From Actinoallomurus bryophytorum (GTDB lineage Bacteria; Actinomycetota; Actinomycetes; Streptosporangiales; Streptosporangiaceae), in contig NZ_VFOZ01000002.1 in assembly GCF_006716425.1 (NCBI RefSeq), positions 744,001 to 808,000 on the forward strand: 64,000 nt of DNA. The letters are read 5' to 3'. A program made the position numbers and the translations under genes. Positions 53,469-61,878 of the stretch are shown one piece after another (within the stretch, counting starts at the first letter, position 1; each line of letters begins with the position of its first letter). The notes beneath the pieces are model-generated. The model was not told the origin of the DNA. It made no database searches and saw nothing but the letters and a program-made list of their open reading frames with translations.

Positions 53469-53520
53469 GGTGCTCCGAGCGGCCGGCGTGGTCACCCCGG
53501 CCGCGCCGGCCTCGCCGGCC

Positions 53521-54414
53521 TCAGGACACCTTCACCGCCTGCGGAGGAGCGTAGGCACGCAGCGTCGCCTCCAGCGTCTCGAGGTCGACCCGCGCTCGCG
53601 GCAGACGTCGCGTCATCGTCCGGCCGGACGACGTGGTGACCTCGATCTCGACCCGTTCGCCGAGATCCCGTACGTCGACAGAGGTGACGGCCGACCATCC
53701 GGTGCCCCAGGGGTCCCAGCGCCGTACGCGCAGGCCGTGCGGCCCGATCTCCAGCGCCGGCGTCCCCAGGGTCACCGCGACGCCCGCGAGGATGATGAAG
53801 AGGGCTCCGGCGTTGAGGCCGTAGTGGTCGCCGGTGATGGCGGCGGCCGCCGCGGCACATCCGGCGGCGAATCCCCCCAACCGCCCCCGCACTTGGGGGG
53901 CCCGGAGGGTGTACGGCCTCTGGGTACGCGTCAGCAGCTCGGCGAGCGTCATCTCGTGGACGGGAACGTGCGGGGCGGCCTGCCCGATGGCGTCCAGCAG
54001 CAGGCCGTGGTCATACCCCGGCGGCAGCTCCACTCCCACCGCGTCCAGGCGGGCCTCGGGGAAGAGCGCCCGCGGCGGCCTCACCCAGCGCCCCACGACC
54101 AGCGTGGCGGCGCCCTCTCGCGATGCCACGAACATCTCGTGGACGTCACGCCAGTCGATTCTGGCGAGGGAGACACGCCTCCGCCGTGCGGACAGCTCCG
54201 CCGTACGCAGGCGGAGCTCGCCTGAGGAGACGACGAGGACCCGTATCGGAAACCAGAGGAACGCCAGGGCGAGGAGCAGGACGACACTCCCGACGAGCGC
54301 GCCGAGGGCGCTGCTCGTGACGAGGCTACCGGCGGTGGCCGCGCCGGTGACCAGGCCTAACGCGTACCAGTAGTGACTCTCCACGAGGGCGCGCGATGTG
54401 AAGATCCGATACAT
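53521..54414 (-). CDS. Membrane protein with PH-like domains, function unknown
   Basis: 297 residues from ATG at 54414, with GAGGGAG upstream. Two hydrophobic hairpins (about 16-58 and 180-215) each precede a soluble segment of beta-strand character; the last one (ALEIGPHGLRVRRWDPWGTG, WSAVTSVDVRDLGERVEIEV) resembles bacterial PH-like domains. No catalytic motif is visible. It is transcribed toward the acyl-CoA ligase (convergent). No specific family is recognised. Confidence 0.55.
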   Translation of the reverse strand: MYRIFTSRALVESHYWYALGLVTGAATAGSLVTSSALGALVGSVVLLLALAFLWFPIRVLVVSSGELRLRTAELSARRRRVSLARIDWRDVHEMFVASREGAATLVVGRWVRPPRALFPEARLDAVGVELPPGYDHGLLLDAIGQAAPHVPVHEMTLAELLTRTQRPYTLRAPQVRGRLGGFAAGCAAAAAAITGDHYGLNAGALFIILAGVAVTLGTPALEIGPHGLRVRRWDPWGTGWSAVTSVDVRDLGERVEIEVTTSSGRTMTRRLPRARVDLETLEATLRAYAPPQAVKVS

Positions 54415-54501
54415 GGTCCCGACTCCCTCGACGAACGCGGCGTCTCATCTCGCATCGTCAGTAGGACGCACGCTCGTGCCCGCCGGTTGCTCTCCCGCCC
54501 G

Positions 54502-55614
54502 TTATGCCGTGAGCCCTTCGTAGGCGGCCATCACAAGGAGGAAGGCCCGCTGGCCGGCGTCCGAGGCCGGATCGGCCATCCGGTTCATCACGCACGAGAC
54601 CGTCATGCGGGCGTCGAGGTCGACCACGACCAGCGAACCGCCCCAGCCGCCCCAGAAGCACGACCGCGGGTTGGGAAGCCAGCCGCCGTTCAGCCCGTAG
54701 CCGATGCCGTAGCGCATCGGCACACCGAGGATCTGGTCGGTGCCGCGGAACTGTTCCTCGAACACCCGCTCACAGCCCTCCGGCGACAGCAGCCGCACGC
54801 CCCGTGCCGTCCCCCCGCCCGCCAGTACCGACTGCACGGCACCGATCGAGCGTGCGTTGCCGTGGCCGTTCGCCGCCGGGATCTCGGCTCGCCGCCACGC
54901 GAGGGTGTTGGCGATCGCGGGCGGTACCGGCGGATTGCCGGGCCGGTTACGCGGGTCGTCCGCCTCCGGGCTCGGTGCGGCCGGCGGAGGGATGATCGGG
55001 ACGACGCGGTGGTCGTGCTCGGCGGGCAGCCCGATGTGGAAGTCGGCACCCAGCGGCCCGGCGACCTCCTCGGCGAAGAATCGGCCCAGGCTACGGCCGG
55101 TGACCCGGCGGACCACCTCGCCCACCAGGTACCCCTGGGTGACCGCGTGGTAGCCGGCACGGGTCCCGGGCTCCCAGCGGGGGGCCTGCGCGGCCAGCCG
55201 TGATGTCGCGATCTCCCAGTCGTAGAGATCCTCGGTGGCCATGGGTTCGTCCCAGGTGGGCAGGCCCGCGGTGTGCGAGAGCAGATGACGCACGAGCACG
55301 CCGCCCTTGCCCGCCGCCGCGAACTCGGGCCAGTACTCGGCGACCGGAGCGTCCAGGTCCAGGTCGCCGCGGTCGGCGAGGATCAGCGCGCACAGCGCCG
55401 TCATCGTCTTGGTGATGGACCAGACGTTGGTGATGGAGTCGCGCTCCCACGCGACGGTGCGCGCCGCGTCGGCGTACCCGCCCCAGAGGTCGACGACAGG
55501 CTCGCCGTCGACGTACACGGCCGCCGCGGCACCCACGTCGTCACCCTCCAGCAGGGTCGCGAGCGTCTCGCGCACCGCACCGAACCGGTCCTCGCAGATC
55601 CCCTGGATCGTCAT
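54502..55614 (-). CDS. Beta-lactamase-fold serine hydrolase (EstB/class C-like)
   Basis: 370 residues from ATG at 55614; the frame continues upstream to 55713 without coding pattern. Penicillin-binding-protein/class C motifs: S66-x-x-K69 (SITK in NVWSITKTMTAL), a YHA/YxN-position motif (GTRAGYHAVTQGYLVGEVV) and a late WGGWGG in place of KTG, as in family VIII carboxylesterases. It has no signal peptide, so it is a cytoplasmic esterase or peptidase rather than a resistance beta-lactamase. Confidence 0.9.
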   Translation of the reverse strand: MTIQGICEDRFGAVRETLATLLEGDDVGAAAAVYVDGEPVVDLWGGYADAARTVAWERDSITNVWSITKTMTALCALILADRGDLDLDAPVAEYWPEFAAAGKGGVLVRHLLSHTAGLPTWDEPMATEDLYDWEIATSRLAAQAPRWEPGTRAGYHAVTQGYLVGEVVRRVTGRSLGRFFAEEVAGPLGADFHIGLPAEHDHRVVPIIPPPAAPSPEADDPRNRPGNPPVPPAIANTLAWRRAEIPAANGHGNARSIGAVQSVLAGGGTARGVRLLSPEGCERVFEEQFRGTDQILGVPMRYGIGYGLNGGWLPNPRSCFWGGWGGSLVVVDLDARMTVSCVMNRMADPASDAGQRAFLLVMAAYEGLTA

Positions 55615-56292
55615 GGGGGCGAATCTAAGCCGCCGCACCCCGGCGAAGCCACCGATTAAACGGCGACGCTCCTTCCTTCTGTTCTGCTCGAGCGGAAAAG
55701 CAGGTGACCCCATTCCATCTGAAACACCCCGGCGTCCGAATGGCTCATGCGACCGGTGCTCAGGGAAGCACCGGGATCATCAGAAGGAAGCAGCGACATG
55801 CGAAGACTCACCCTGGCCCGTACGCGGGCCGCGCTGCCGGCCGTGGGCGTCACTCTGGTCGGCGGCGGGCCTCCTCAGCCGGACACCACACACTGATCAC
55901 CGGCGGCGCACTGTGCGGCTCGCGCCGACGGTGGCCGTGCCATGATCCCGGCCCTGCCCGGCCGCCCACGTAACCGCTCTGACGACGATCAACGGGATCC
56001 CGGGAGCCGATGCCGCCCCGAGCGCGTCGAATATCGGTGCACACAGTACGATCACCCACGTACTAGTGCGATAGTAGCCATCTGCACCGGCGACACAGGG
56101 GAGGCGATACTCATGTCATTCCCCACCCTTGCCGACCGGCGCGCATGAATCGACCGACCTGATTCCCGGTGAGACCGGGCCTCTGGCGTCGCCGGCCATT
56201 GATGACACGCATCATGAGCGACGCACGTACGTGACCACGGACCGCGGCCGGCCTATAGACGGTGTGGCTCCACAGAGAAAGGATGATGCGCG
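55615..56292. other. 678-bp stretch with no intact gene; two short translated-looking remnants
   Basis: No conserved protein is seen here. A short ORF with a ribosome-binding site lies at 55798-55896 (separate entry). ATG at 56113 has GGGGAGG 7-8 nt upstream but stops after 11 codons (MSFPTLADRRA). The rest shows no recognisable repeat or RNA. The stretch looks like decayed coding DNA plus the promoter region of the 56293 gene. Confidence 0.5.
55798..55896 (+). pseudogene. Short ORF, probable signal-peptide relic
   Basis: 32 codons from ATG at 55798 with AAGGAAG upstream. It reads MRRLTLARTRAALPAVGVTL, like the start of a secreted protein, and then ends after VGGGPPQPDTTH. One base over, the frame gives GLLSRTPHTDH. 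It looks like a secreted-protein gene that lost its body and shifted frame. Confidence 0.3.
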
Positions 56293-56565
56293 ATGAGTGA
56301 TTCTGTGGATCCGACCGAGGAGTCGCGCCGCCAGTGCCTGGCGAGGCTCGCCGACGAGGCGCGGACCCGCGGCCTGCAGTGCACCCTGACGGGACCGAAC
56401 GGCGCACTGCTCCACGTGTCCAGGCCCAACGGGCACAACACGATGGTCTTCGCCATGCCGTCCTCCGCGGACGCCTGGTCGTACCTGTGGAGCGGCGGGG
56501 GTTCCGCCAGCGCCAACGATCCCGCACAGGCCGCCGACCTGCTCGCCGCGTCCCTCGACCACTAG
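56293..56565 (+). CDS. Small conserved hypothetical protein
   Basis: 90 residues from ATG at 56293, with AAAGGATG about 8 nt upstream. Acidic, soluble: ARLADEARTRGLQCTLTGPN, LLHVSRPNGHNTMVFAMPS, DAWSYLWSGGGSA. It resembles small actinobacterial proteins of unknown function; no domain or metal motif is recognised. Stand-alone, 135 bp upstream of the histidine kinase. Confidence 0.65.
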   Translation: MSDSVDPTEESRRQCLARLADEARTRGLQCTLTGPNGALLHVSRPNGHNTMVFAMPSSADAWSYLWSGGGSASANDPAQAADLLAASLDH

Positions 56566-56685
56566 GGCGGCGCTCCACCGGCTCCGGCCTTACGACCTCC
56601 GACGCGGCCCGTCGGGGCGGGAACCCTGCCCCACCGCGGGGTCTCGGAGGCATCGTCCTCCCGGGACGGACATCCACGTGCGGAG

Positions 56686-56691
56686 TAGACT
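56686..56691 (+). promoter_or_regulatory. Putative -10 element, leaderless histidine-kinase transcript
   Basis: TAGACT ends 9 nt before the ATG at 56701 with no Shine-Dalgarno sequence between, suggesting transcription starts at or very near the initiation codon. Confidence 0.4.
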
Positions 56692-56700
56692 AAAAGCGCT

Positions 56701-58578
56701 ATGAGCTTGCGTCTGCTAGCAATGCTGCGACGCGAGACGCCCCCACCTTTCGGCATGGGGATCCTGGTGGCGCTCTTGTGCGTCACTGCCGAAACCCTCC
56801 TGGCCGAACTCCTCAGACCCATCGCCCCGCTCCACTCCCTGGACCTGGTGTACCTGCCCGGCATCGTGGCGATCGCGTCCCTGTGGGGTCTGGGATTCGG
56901 CGTGGCCACCGCGGTGGCCAGCACCCTCACCTTCAACTACTTCCTCATCCCGCCGACCTGGAGTCTGGTCGCCAAGCGCGAGGACTGGGCCGCGTTCGCG
57001 CTCTTCGTGTTCATCGCCGCCCTGACCTGTTCGATCTTCAAGCTGGCCCACGCACTGGCCGTCGAGGTCAGTGCGCATGCCGAGGCCGACCTCGCGGCCG
57101 GACTGGCGCGCACCCTGCTGCGGGCGCCGGACCTGGACACCGCGCTGCCGGCGGCCACCCGGCACCTGGCGCGGGCCCTCAAGCTTCCCTCCGCGACGAT
57201 CGAACCCGGTACGCGCGCCGAGGACGAACGGCATGTGACGTTCCCGCTGCGGCAGGAGACGCTGCGGCTGTGGACGCTGGTCGTCCCCACCGGCCTGCCG
57301 AAGCCGGCGCTCCGGCGCCTCGAGGAACAGGTCGTGCCCTCGTTGGAGGTGCTGCTGCAGGCCGCGCGGGAGCGCGAGACCGTCGCCGACGCGCTCAAGG
57401 CCGGCCGCGACGAGCTCCGCCGGATCGCCGACGAACAGGCCGCGCTGCGGCGCCTCGCGACGCTCGTCGCCCACGGCGTCCGCTCGGACGAGGTCTTCAA
57501 CGCGGTGGCCCGCGAGGTCGGGCAGATCCTGGGTGCACGGCACACCCAGGTGTTCCGCTACGAACCGGACGGCGCCATAACCGCGGTCGGCAGCTGGAAC
57601 GCCGAGGGGCCCGTGGCCACGATGCCGCTCGGCTCCCGCTGGCGACCCGCCAAAGGGACCGTCTCGGAACTCATGGCACGGACCGGGGTACCGGGCAGGA
57701 TCGAGTCCTACGCGGGTGACGGCGACCTGATCTCCGTCGCGAAGGCGCTGGGGAACATGTCGGCCGTGGGATGCCCCATCACGGTCGGCGGACGTCTGTG
57801 GGGGGCGATGGTCGCCTCTTCGAGCACGGCGGAGTCGCTGCCCGAGGGCACCGAGGAACGCATGCGGGACTTCACCGACCTCGTCGCCGTCGCCATCGCG
57901 AACGCCCAGAGCCACGCCGAGCTGACCGCGTCCCGCGCCCGTGCCGTCACCGCCGCGGACCAGACCCGAAGCCGCATCGAACACGAGCTGGACAGCCGGA
58001 TACGGCAGTATCTCGTCACGCTCGAGCTCGAACTGGGCACGATCGCGGCCGAGGCTCCGCCCGAGCTCAAAGGACAGGTGTCTCGCGCCGGTGGAATCCT
58101 GCGGCACGCCGGCGACGGACTGCGGGAGATCTCACGCGACCTCAATCCGGCGGTCCTCGCACGCGGCGGACTCCAGCCCGCGCTCAAGACGCTCGCGCGC
58201 CGCTCCCCCATCCCCGTCGAACTCACCATCGACGCCGACCGGCGCCTGCCCGAGCGCTACGAACTGGCCGCCTATCACATCGTCGCGGAGGCACTGGCGA
58301 ACACGACCGCACACGCCCACGCGTCCAGGGCGCACGTCGAGCTCACCGTGAAGGAGACCGCCGTCCGGCTCTCGATCCGCGACGACGGGACAGGAGGAGC
58401 CTCCCCGGCCGGAGGGTCGGGCCTCATCGGCCTCACCGACCGCGCCGAGGCGCTCGGCGGCAGGATCGAGATCATCAGTCCGCCGGGAGGCGGAACCTCG
58501 ATCCTCGTCGAGATCCCGGTCGACGAGGACCGAGCCCCGTCGGCGGCCGGCGCCATCAGGCCGGGGCCTCGCCGTTAG
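56701..58578 (+). CDS. DUF4118/GAF sensor histidine kinase with a degenerate H-box
   Basis: 625 residues. The KdpD-like four-helix membrane domain (DUF4118, about 20-115) is followed by a soluble linker, a GAF domain (about 235-405: LVAHGVRSDEVFNAVAREVG) and a NarL-class kinase core. The ATPase domain is intact: N-box AEALANTTAHAHAS, G1 RDDGTGG, G2 GSGLIGLTDRAEALGG. In the dimerisation helix the expected RIERDLHDG reads RIEHELDSR: Asp431 occupies the phospho-acceptor His place and the only nearby His is 428. No response regulator gene is adjacent. It may be inactive as an autokinase or use His428. Confidence 0.88.
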   Translation: MSLRLLAMLRRETPPPFGMGILVALLCVTAETLLAELLRPIAPLHSLDLVYLPGIVAIASLWGLGFGVATAVASTLTFNYFLIPPTWSLVAKREDWAAFALFVFIAALTCSIFKLAHALAVEVSAHAEADLAAGLARTLLRAPDLDTALPAATRHLARALKLPSATIEPGTRAEDERHVTFPLRQETLRLWTLVVPTGLPKPALRRLEEQVVPSLEVLLQAARERETVADALKAGRDELRRIADEQAALRRLATLVAHGVRSDEVFNAVAREVGQILGARHTQVFRYEPDGAITAVGSWNAEGPVATMPLGSRWRPAKGTVSELMARTGVPGRIESYAGDGDLISVAKALGNMSAVGCPITVGGRLWGAMVASSSTAESLPEGTEERMRDFTDLVAVAIANAQSHAELTASRARAVTAADQTRSRIEHELDSRIRQYLVTLELELGTIAAEAPPELKGQVSRAGGILRHAGDGLREISRDLNPAVLARGGLQPALKTLARRSPIPVELTIDADRRLPERYELAAYHIVAEALANTTAHAHASRAHVELTVKETAVRLSIRDDGTGGASPAGGSGLIGLTDRAEALGGRIEIISPPGGGTSILVEIPVDEDRAPSAAGAIRPGPRR

Positions 58579-58668
58579 CCGACCTTGGCATACGCAGGCT
58601 CTCGCCGTAGCGCTCGAGCGCGACCATGGCCAGCGCCTCTTTGCTGTCGAAGTGGTTGTAGAACGACG
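58556..58668 (-). pseudogene. TetR-family regulator fragment
   Basis: On the minus strand a short frame reads SSFYNHFDSKEALAMVALER followed by YGESL, the unmistakable end of a TetR HTH and the following helix. It then ends at a TGA (58556-58558) inside the histidine-kinase 3' end. Nothing upstream encodes the first HTH helices: the frame joins the alcohol-dehydrogenase relic at about 58668. It is a leftover of a deleted divergent TetR-dehydrogenase pair. Confidence 0.65.
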
Positions 58669-59355
58669 ATCGACGTCGAAAGCTGCGGTGTCTGTCACTC
58701 CGACGCCCTCGCCGTCGAGGGGTTTCGCGGGCTCGTGCGCGTTCCGGAGCGTCTGAGCTCGGTCGAGGCGGCGCCGCTGCTGTGCGCCGGTCTCACCACG
58801 TACAAGGCGCTGACGCGGATCGGCGCCCACCCGGGTGCGCTGGTGGCCGTACAGGGCATCGGCGGTCTGGGCCATCTCGCCCTGCAGTACGCCGGCAAGC
58901 TCGGCTACCGCGTGGCGGCCGTCGCCCGTGGCACCGGCAAGGCGGAACTGGCGGCCGGGCTGGGGGCGGACCACTACGTCGACAGCTCCGCCGACGACCC
59001 GGGCACCGCCCTGCGCGACCTCGGCGGCGCCGCCGCGATCATCGCCACGGCCGCGAGCGGAGCATCGATGTCGGCTCTGCTCCCCGGCCTCGCGCCGGGC
59101 GGCCACATGGTGGTCGTCGGTGCCGCGCCCGATCCCCTGACGGTGAACACCGCCGATCTGATCTTCGGCACCCGTACGCTCGGCGGGAGTCTCACCGGCA
59201 CCCCGATCGAGAACGAGGACAACCTGGCCTTCAGCGTCCAGCGGGGCATTCGCTCGATGAACGAGGTCGTGCCGCTGACCGAGGCCCCGAAGGCGTACGA
59301 ACGCATGATGGCCGGCGAGGCCCGCTTCCGGATGGTCCTCGACGTGACCGCCTGA
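58669..59355 (+). pseudogene. Zinc-type alcohol dehydrogenase relic with two deletions
   Basis: The frame begins in mid-domain with IDVESCGVCHSDALAVEG, the first catalytic zinc segment, so about 30 N-terminal residues are missing. It then jumps directly to VRVPERLSSVEAAPLLCAG; relatives have about 90 residues here, including the second zinc ligand and the structural zinc lobe. The cofactor half is intact: GIGGLGHLALQYAGKLGYRV, VVVGAAPDPL and the normal C-terminus. The open frame formally starts at ATG 58585, but that part is antisense to the TetR fragment. The protein cannot bind zinc normally. Confidence 0.7.
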
Positions 59356-59508
59356 GCCCCGCCGGCGGGGCGGCCCGAGGCTTCACTGCCGGGCTACGGG
59401 ACGGCAAGCGGATCCGCCACGGCGAAGTTCGCATTTGCGACAACCACCTCGCACCACCCGGCGTCTGAGGAGAGACGCTACGGGCTTCCTGACGGGTGGA
59501 GGGCTTGG

Positions 59509-60222
59509 ATGAACGGTGCGCCACACCCGCGGGCGGCCGCCGGAGCCCTCGCCGCGGCGATCGTCGTCGTGGGTGCGGTGGCCGTCGCCGGGAGGAACGG
59601 GCACACCGGTACGGCGAACCCGCCCCCGCTCACCGCCGCGGTGGCCCCGGTCGAACCGGCGGAGCCCCCGGCACCCTCCCCCAGGCGTCCCGCGGGCCCG
59701 CCCGGCGCGTACCGGCTGAGGATCAAGGGGCAGTACCAGTGGACGAGCTACTACTGCGAACCCGCCTCGGCCTCGATGAGCCTGGCCACCTTCGGCATCA
59801 AGGTGGATCAGAACACTCTGGCCAGGAAGATGAGGACGAGGAGAGTGGGGGGCACCCAGGGTGACGACGCGGCGGACGTCCTGGAGCACTACATCCACAC
59901 CCGGCACTACAGCGACACCGTCGTGACCGACGTGGCCGGCCACCCGAAGGCCCTGATGTCGAAGATCGTGTACGACGTCGGAACGCTCCACCGCGCGCCG
60001 GTCCTCCAGGTGTACATGGAACGTCTGCCCTGGAACGGCGGCAGGGGCTACGGCCGCAGGGCAGCGCACGCGATCGTCGCGTACGGCTACCGCAGGTCCA
60101 ACGGCACCATCACCGTGTACGACCCGTGGCGGCCGACCGGCGGGACCCACACACTCTCGGTCAAGGCCCTGGCGAAGACCCTCCAGCCCGCGGGCGGGAT
60201 GCACTACATCGAGCGGTACTGA
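59509..60222 (+). CDS. Secreted C39-like peptidase family protein
   Basis: 237 residues from ATG at 59509, with GGAGGG 6 nt upstream. The signal/anchor helix is at about 10-28, followed by a Pro-rich linker (about 37-67). The C39_2 papain-like domain has the catalytic Cys in YYCEPASASMSLATFG (about residue 84), the His in RAAHAIVAYGYR (about 186) and the Asp in VYDPWRPTGG (about 204). Probably an extracellular Cys peptidase or transglutaminase-like enzyme. No bacteriocin or ABC transporter is adjacent, so a leader-peptidase role is not supported. Confidence 0.85.
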   Translation: MNGAPHPRAAAGALAAAIVVVGAVAVAGRNGHTGTANPPPLTAAVAPVEPAEPPAPSPRRPAGPPGAYRLRIKGQYQWTSYYCEPASASMSLATFGIKVDQNTLARKMRTRRVGGTQGDDAADVLEHYIHTRHYSDTVVTDVAGHPKALMSKIVYDVGTLHRAPVLQVYMERLPWNGGRGYGRRAAHAIVAYGYRRSNGTITVYDPWRPTGGTHTLSVKALAKTLQPAGGMHYIERY

Positions 60223-60238
60223 GCGTGCCGGAACCGGC

Positions 60239-60913
60239 TCACGCGGGCTTCGGCGACAGCTCGGCGATGCCCGCGCGGGCGAAGGCGAGCACGCCGTCGA
60301 CGAGGTCGAACAGCTCGCTCGTCGCGGCGCCGGTCTTCTCCTGAGCCTCGCGGGTGGCGTAGATCTCGCGGAGCCCGCCGACGACCGTCGAGGCGGCCAG
60401 CCGGGGAAGGAGCGCGTCGGCGGCCTGGCCCACGTCCTCGCCGATGCCGGCCGCCACCAGCTGCTCGAGGTCGCGGTAGCCGGCGCGGGCACGGCCACGC
60501 AGGTCGTCGTCGTCCATGAGCAGGCGGGATCGAAGGGCCCTGCGCTGCCACACCCGGCCCAGATCCTGGGGCTCCTCCGCGTCACTCGCGTCGAGGGAAC
60601 GCATCGTCGCGTGCATCCAGTCTCGTAGCACCTCGAGCGTGCCCTCCTTCGGACCGCGCGACCGGAGCCGTAGCCCGAGCGACTCGGGCGTGAAGGGGTC
60701 GTCGGCGAAGAGCAGGTCCTCCTTGGCGGGGAAGTGCAGGGTGACGGTGCGGGTCGCGACGTCGGCGTGGTCGGCGATCGCGGCGATCGTCGTGTCGCGG
60801 TACCCCCGCGTCGCGAACAACTCCAGCGCGGCGTCCTGGATCCGTGTCCGGGTCTGACGCTTCTTGCGCTCCCGTCGTCCGTCCGCCCCAGCCACAGGCA
60901 TGCGCTCGCTCAT
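60239..60913 (-). CDS. TetR-family transcriptional regulator
   Basis: 224 residues. HTH: RIQDAALELFATRGYRDTTI, AAIADHADVATRTVTLHFPA, then KEDLLFADDPFTPESL. The rest is a TetR_C-type ligand domain. Divergent from the SDR gene across 103 bp holding inverted repeats (60924-60955), so it probably represses the SDR gene and itself. No Shine-Dalgarno sequence precedes the ATG. Confidence 0.9.
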   Translation of the reverse strand: MSERMPVAGADGRRERKKRQTRTRIQDAALELFATRGYRDTTIAAIADHADVATRTVTLHFPAKEDLLFADDPFTPESLGLRLRSRGPKEGTLEVLRDWMHATMRSLDASDAEEPQDLGRVWQRRALRSRLLMDDDDLRGRARAGYRDLEQLVAAGIGEDVGQAADALLPRLAASTVVGGLREIYATREAQEKTGAATSELFDLVDGVLAFARAGIAELSPKPA

Positions 60914-60923
60914 GCAGTCACAA

Positions 60924-60955
60924 TAGCATGTAGCGTATTAATGCATCCCATGCTA
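60924..60955. promoter_or_regulatory. Inverted repeat between divergent TetR and SDR genes
   Basis: TAGCATG (60924-60930) and CATGCTA (60949-60955) form a perfect 7-bp inverted repeat, 11 bp upstream of the TetR start. A second, overlapping pair GTAGC/GCTAC (60930-60934 and 60952-60956) is also present. Position and symmetry fit a TetR operator. Confidence 0.45.
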
Positions 60956-61016
60956 CTTTTATGTTGCAACGTAACGAGGTGCCGTCGAGCACCGGCCGTG
61001 AGGGAAAGGACGCGAC

Positions 61017-61826
61017 ATGTCGAAGACGTGGTTCATCACCGGAACCTCCAAGGGATTCGGACGCGAGTGGGCCGAAGCAGCGCTCGAGCGCGGCGACCGC
61101 GTGGCGGCCACCGCGCGCAGCCTCGAGCCGCTACAGCCGCTGGTCGAGCGCTACGGTGACGCGGTGCTGCCGCTGCGGCTCGACGTCACCGACCGCACCG
61201 CGGCATTCGCCGCGGTGCGGCAGGCGGCGGACCACCTGGGCTCGCTGGACGTCCTGGTCAACAACGCCGGCTACGGCCACTTCGGCATGGTCGAGGAGCT
61301 CAGCGAGGCCGAGGTACGCGCCGAGCTCGACACCAACTTCTTCGGCACCCTGTGGCTCACGCAGGCGGTCCTGCCGATCATGCGCAAACAGGGGCACGGC
61401 CGGATCATCCAGGTCACCAGCGAGGGCGGCGTCCGCGCGTTCCCGGGCATCGGCGCCTACCACGCCTCCAAATGGGCGGTCGAGGGACTGTCGCAGTCAC
61501 TGCTCCAGGAGGTCGAGGCCTTCGGGATCCACGTGATCTGCCTGGAGCCGGGCCCCTACGCCACCGACTTCGGCGGGGGAAGCGTCCGGACCAGCCAGGC
61601 CGACCCCGACTACGACGGGGTGCGTGATGCCACCCGGATCGAGTGGGAGACCGGCGACCCCCGCGCCACACGGGCACCCCTCTTGCAACTCGCCGACACC
61701 GACGACCCCCCGCAGCGGATCTTCTTCGGCAAGTCGTTCGAGCCGGTCGAGGCCGAGTACACGGAACGGCTGGAGACCTGGCGGAAGTGGCAGCCCGTCG
61801 CACTCGCGGCATTCGGCGACCGGTGA
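61017..61826 (+). CDS. Short-chain dehydrogenase/reductase
   Basis: 269 residues from ATG at 61017, with AAAGGA 6 nt upstream. Classical SDR: TGTSKGFG (TGxxxGxG), NNAGYG, the catalytic Ser in QVTSEGG, and Y-x-x-x-K as YHASKWAVEGLSQSLLQE. C-terminus as in SDRs acting on broad carbonyl/alcohol substrates. Probably controlled by the divergent TetR protein. Confidence 0.93.
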   Translation: MSKTWFITGTSKGFGREWAEAALERGDRVAATARSLEPLQPLVERYGDAVLPLRLDVTDRTAAFAAVRQAADHLGSLDVLVNNAGYGHFGMVEELSEAEVRAELDTNFFGTLWLTQAVLPIMRKQGHGRIIQVTSEGGVRAFPGIGAYHASKWAVEGLSQSLLQEVEAFGIHVICLEPGPYATDFGGGSVRTSQADPDYDGVRDATRIEWETGDPRATRAPLLQLADTDDPPQRIFFGKSFEPVEAEYTERLETWRKWQPVALAAFGDR

Positions 61827-61878
61827 GGGTGCCGGTGGAACGCGGCGGTCAGGAAGGCGCCTCCGCCGGGCGGGGCGC

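Noticed and set aside
54502-55614. Beta-lactamase resistance gene
   Set aside because: No signal peptide and WGGWGG instead of KTG; it fits family VIII esterases better.
58585-58668. ATG at 58585 as true start of the alcohol dehydrogenase
   Set aside because: The stretch is antisense to clear TetR coding sequence, and the dehydrogenase pattern begins only at 58669.
59509-60222. C39 peptidase as a bacteriocin-leader protease of a RiPP cluster
   Set aside because: No ABC transporter, precursor peptide or modifying enzyme is adjacent.
59383-60585. 400-aa minus-strand frame over the C39 peptidase
   Set aside because: Shadow frame that joins antisense of the peptidase to a shifted frame of the TetR gene; no domain of its own.
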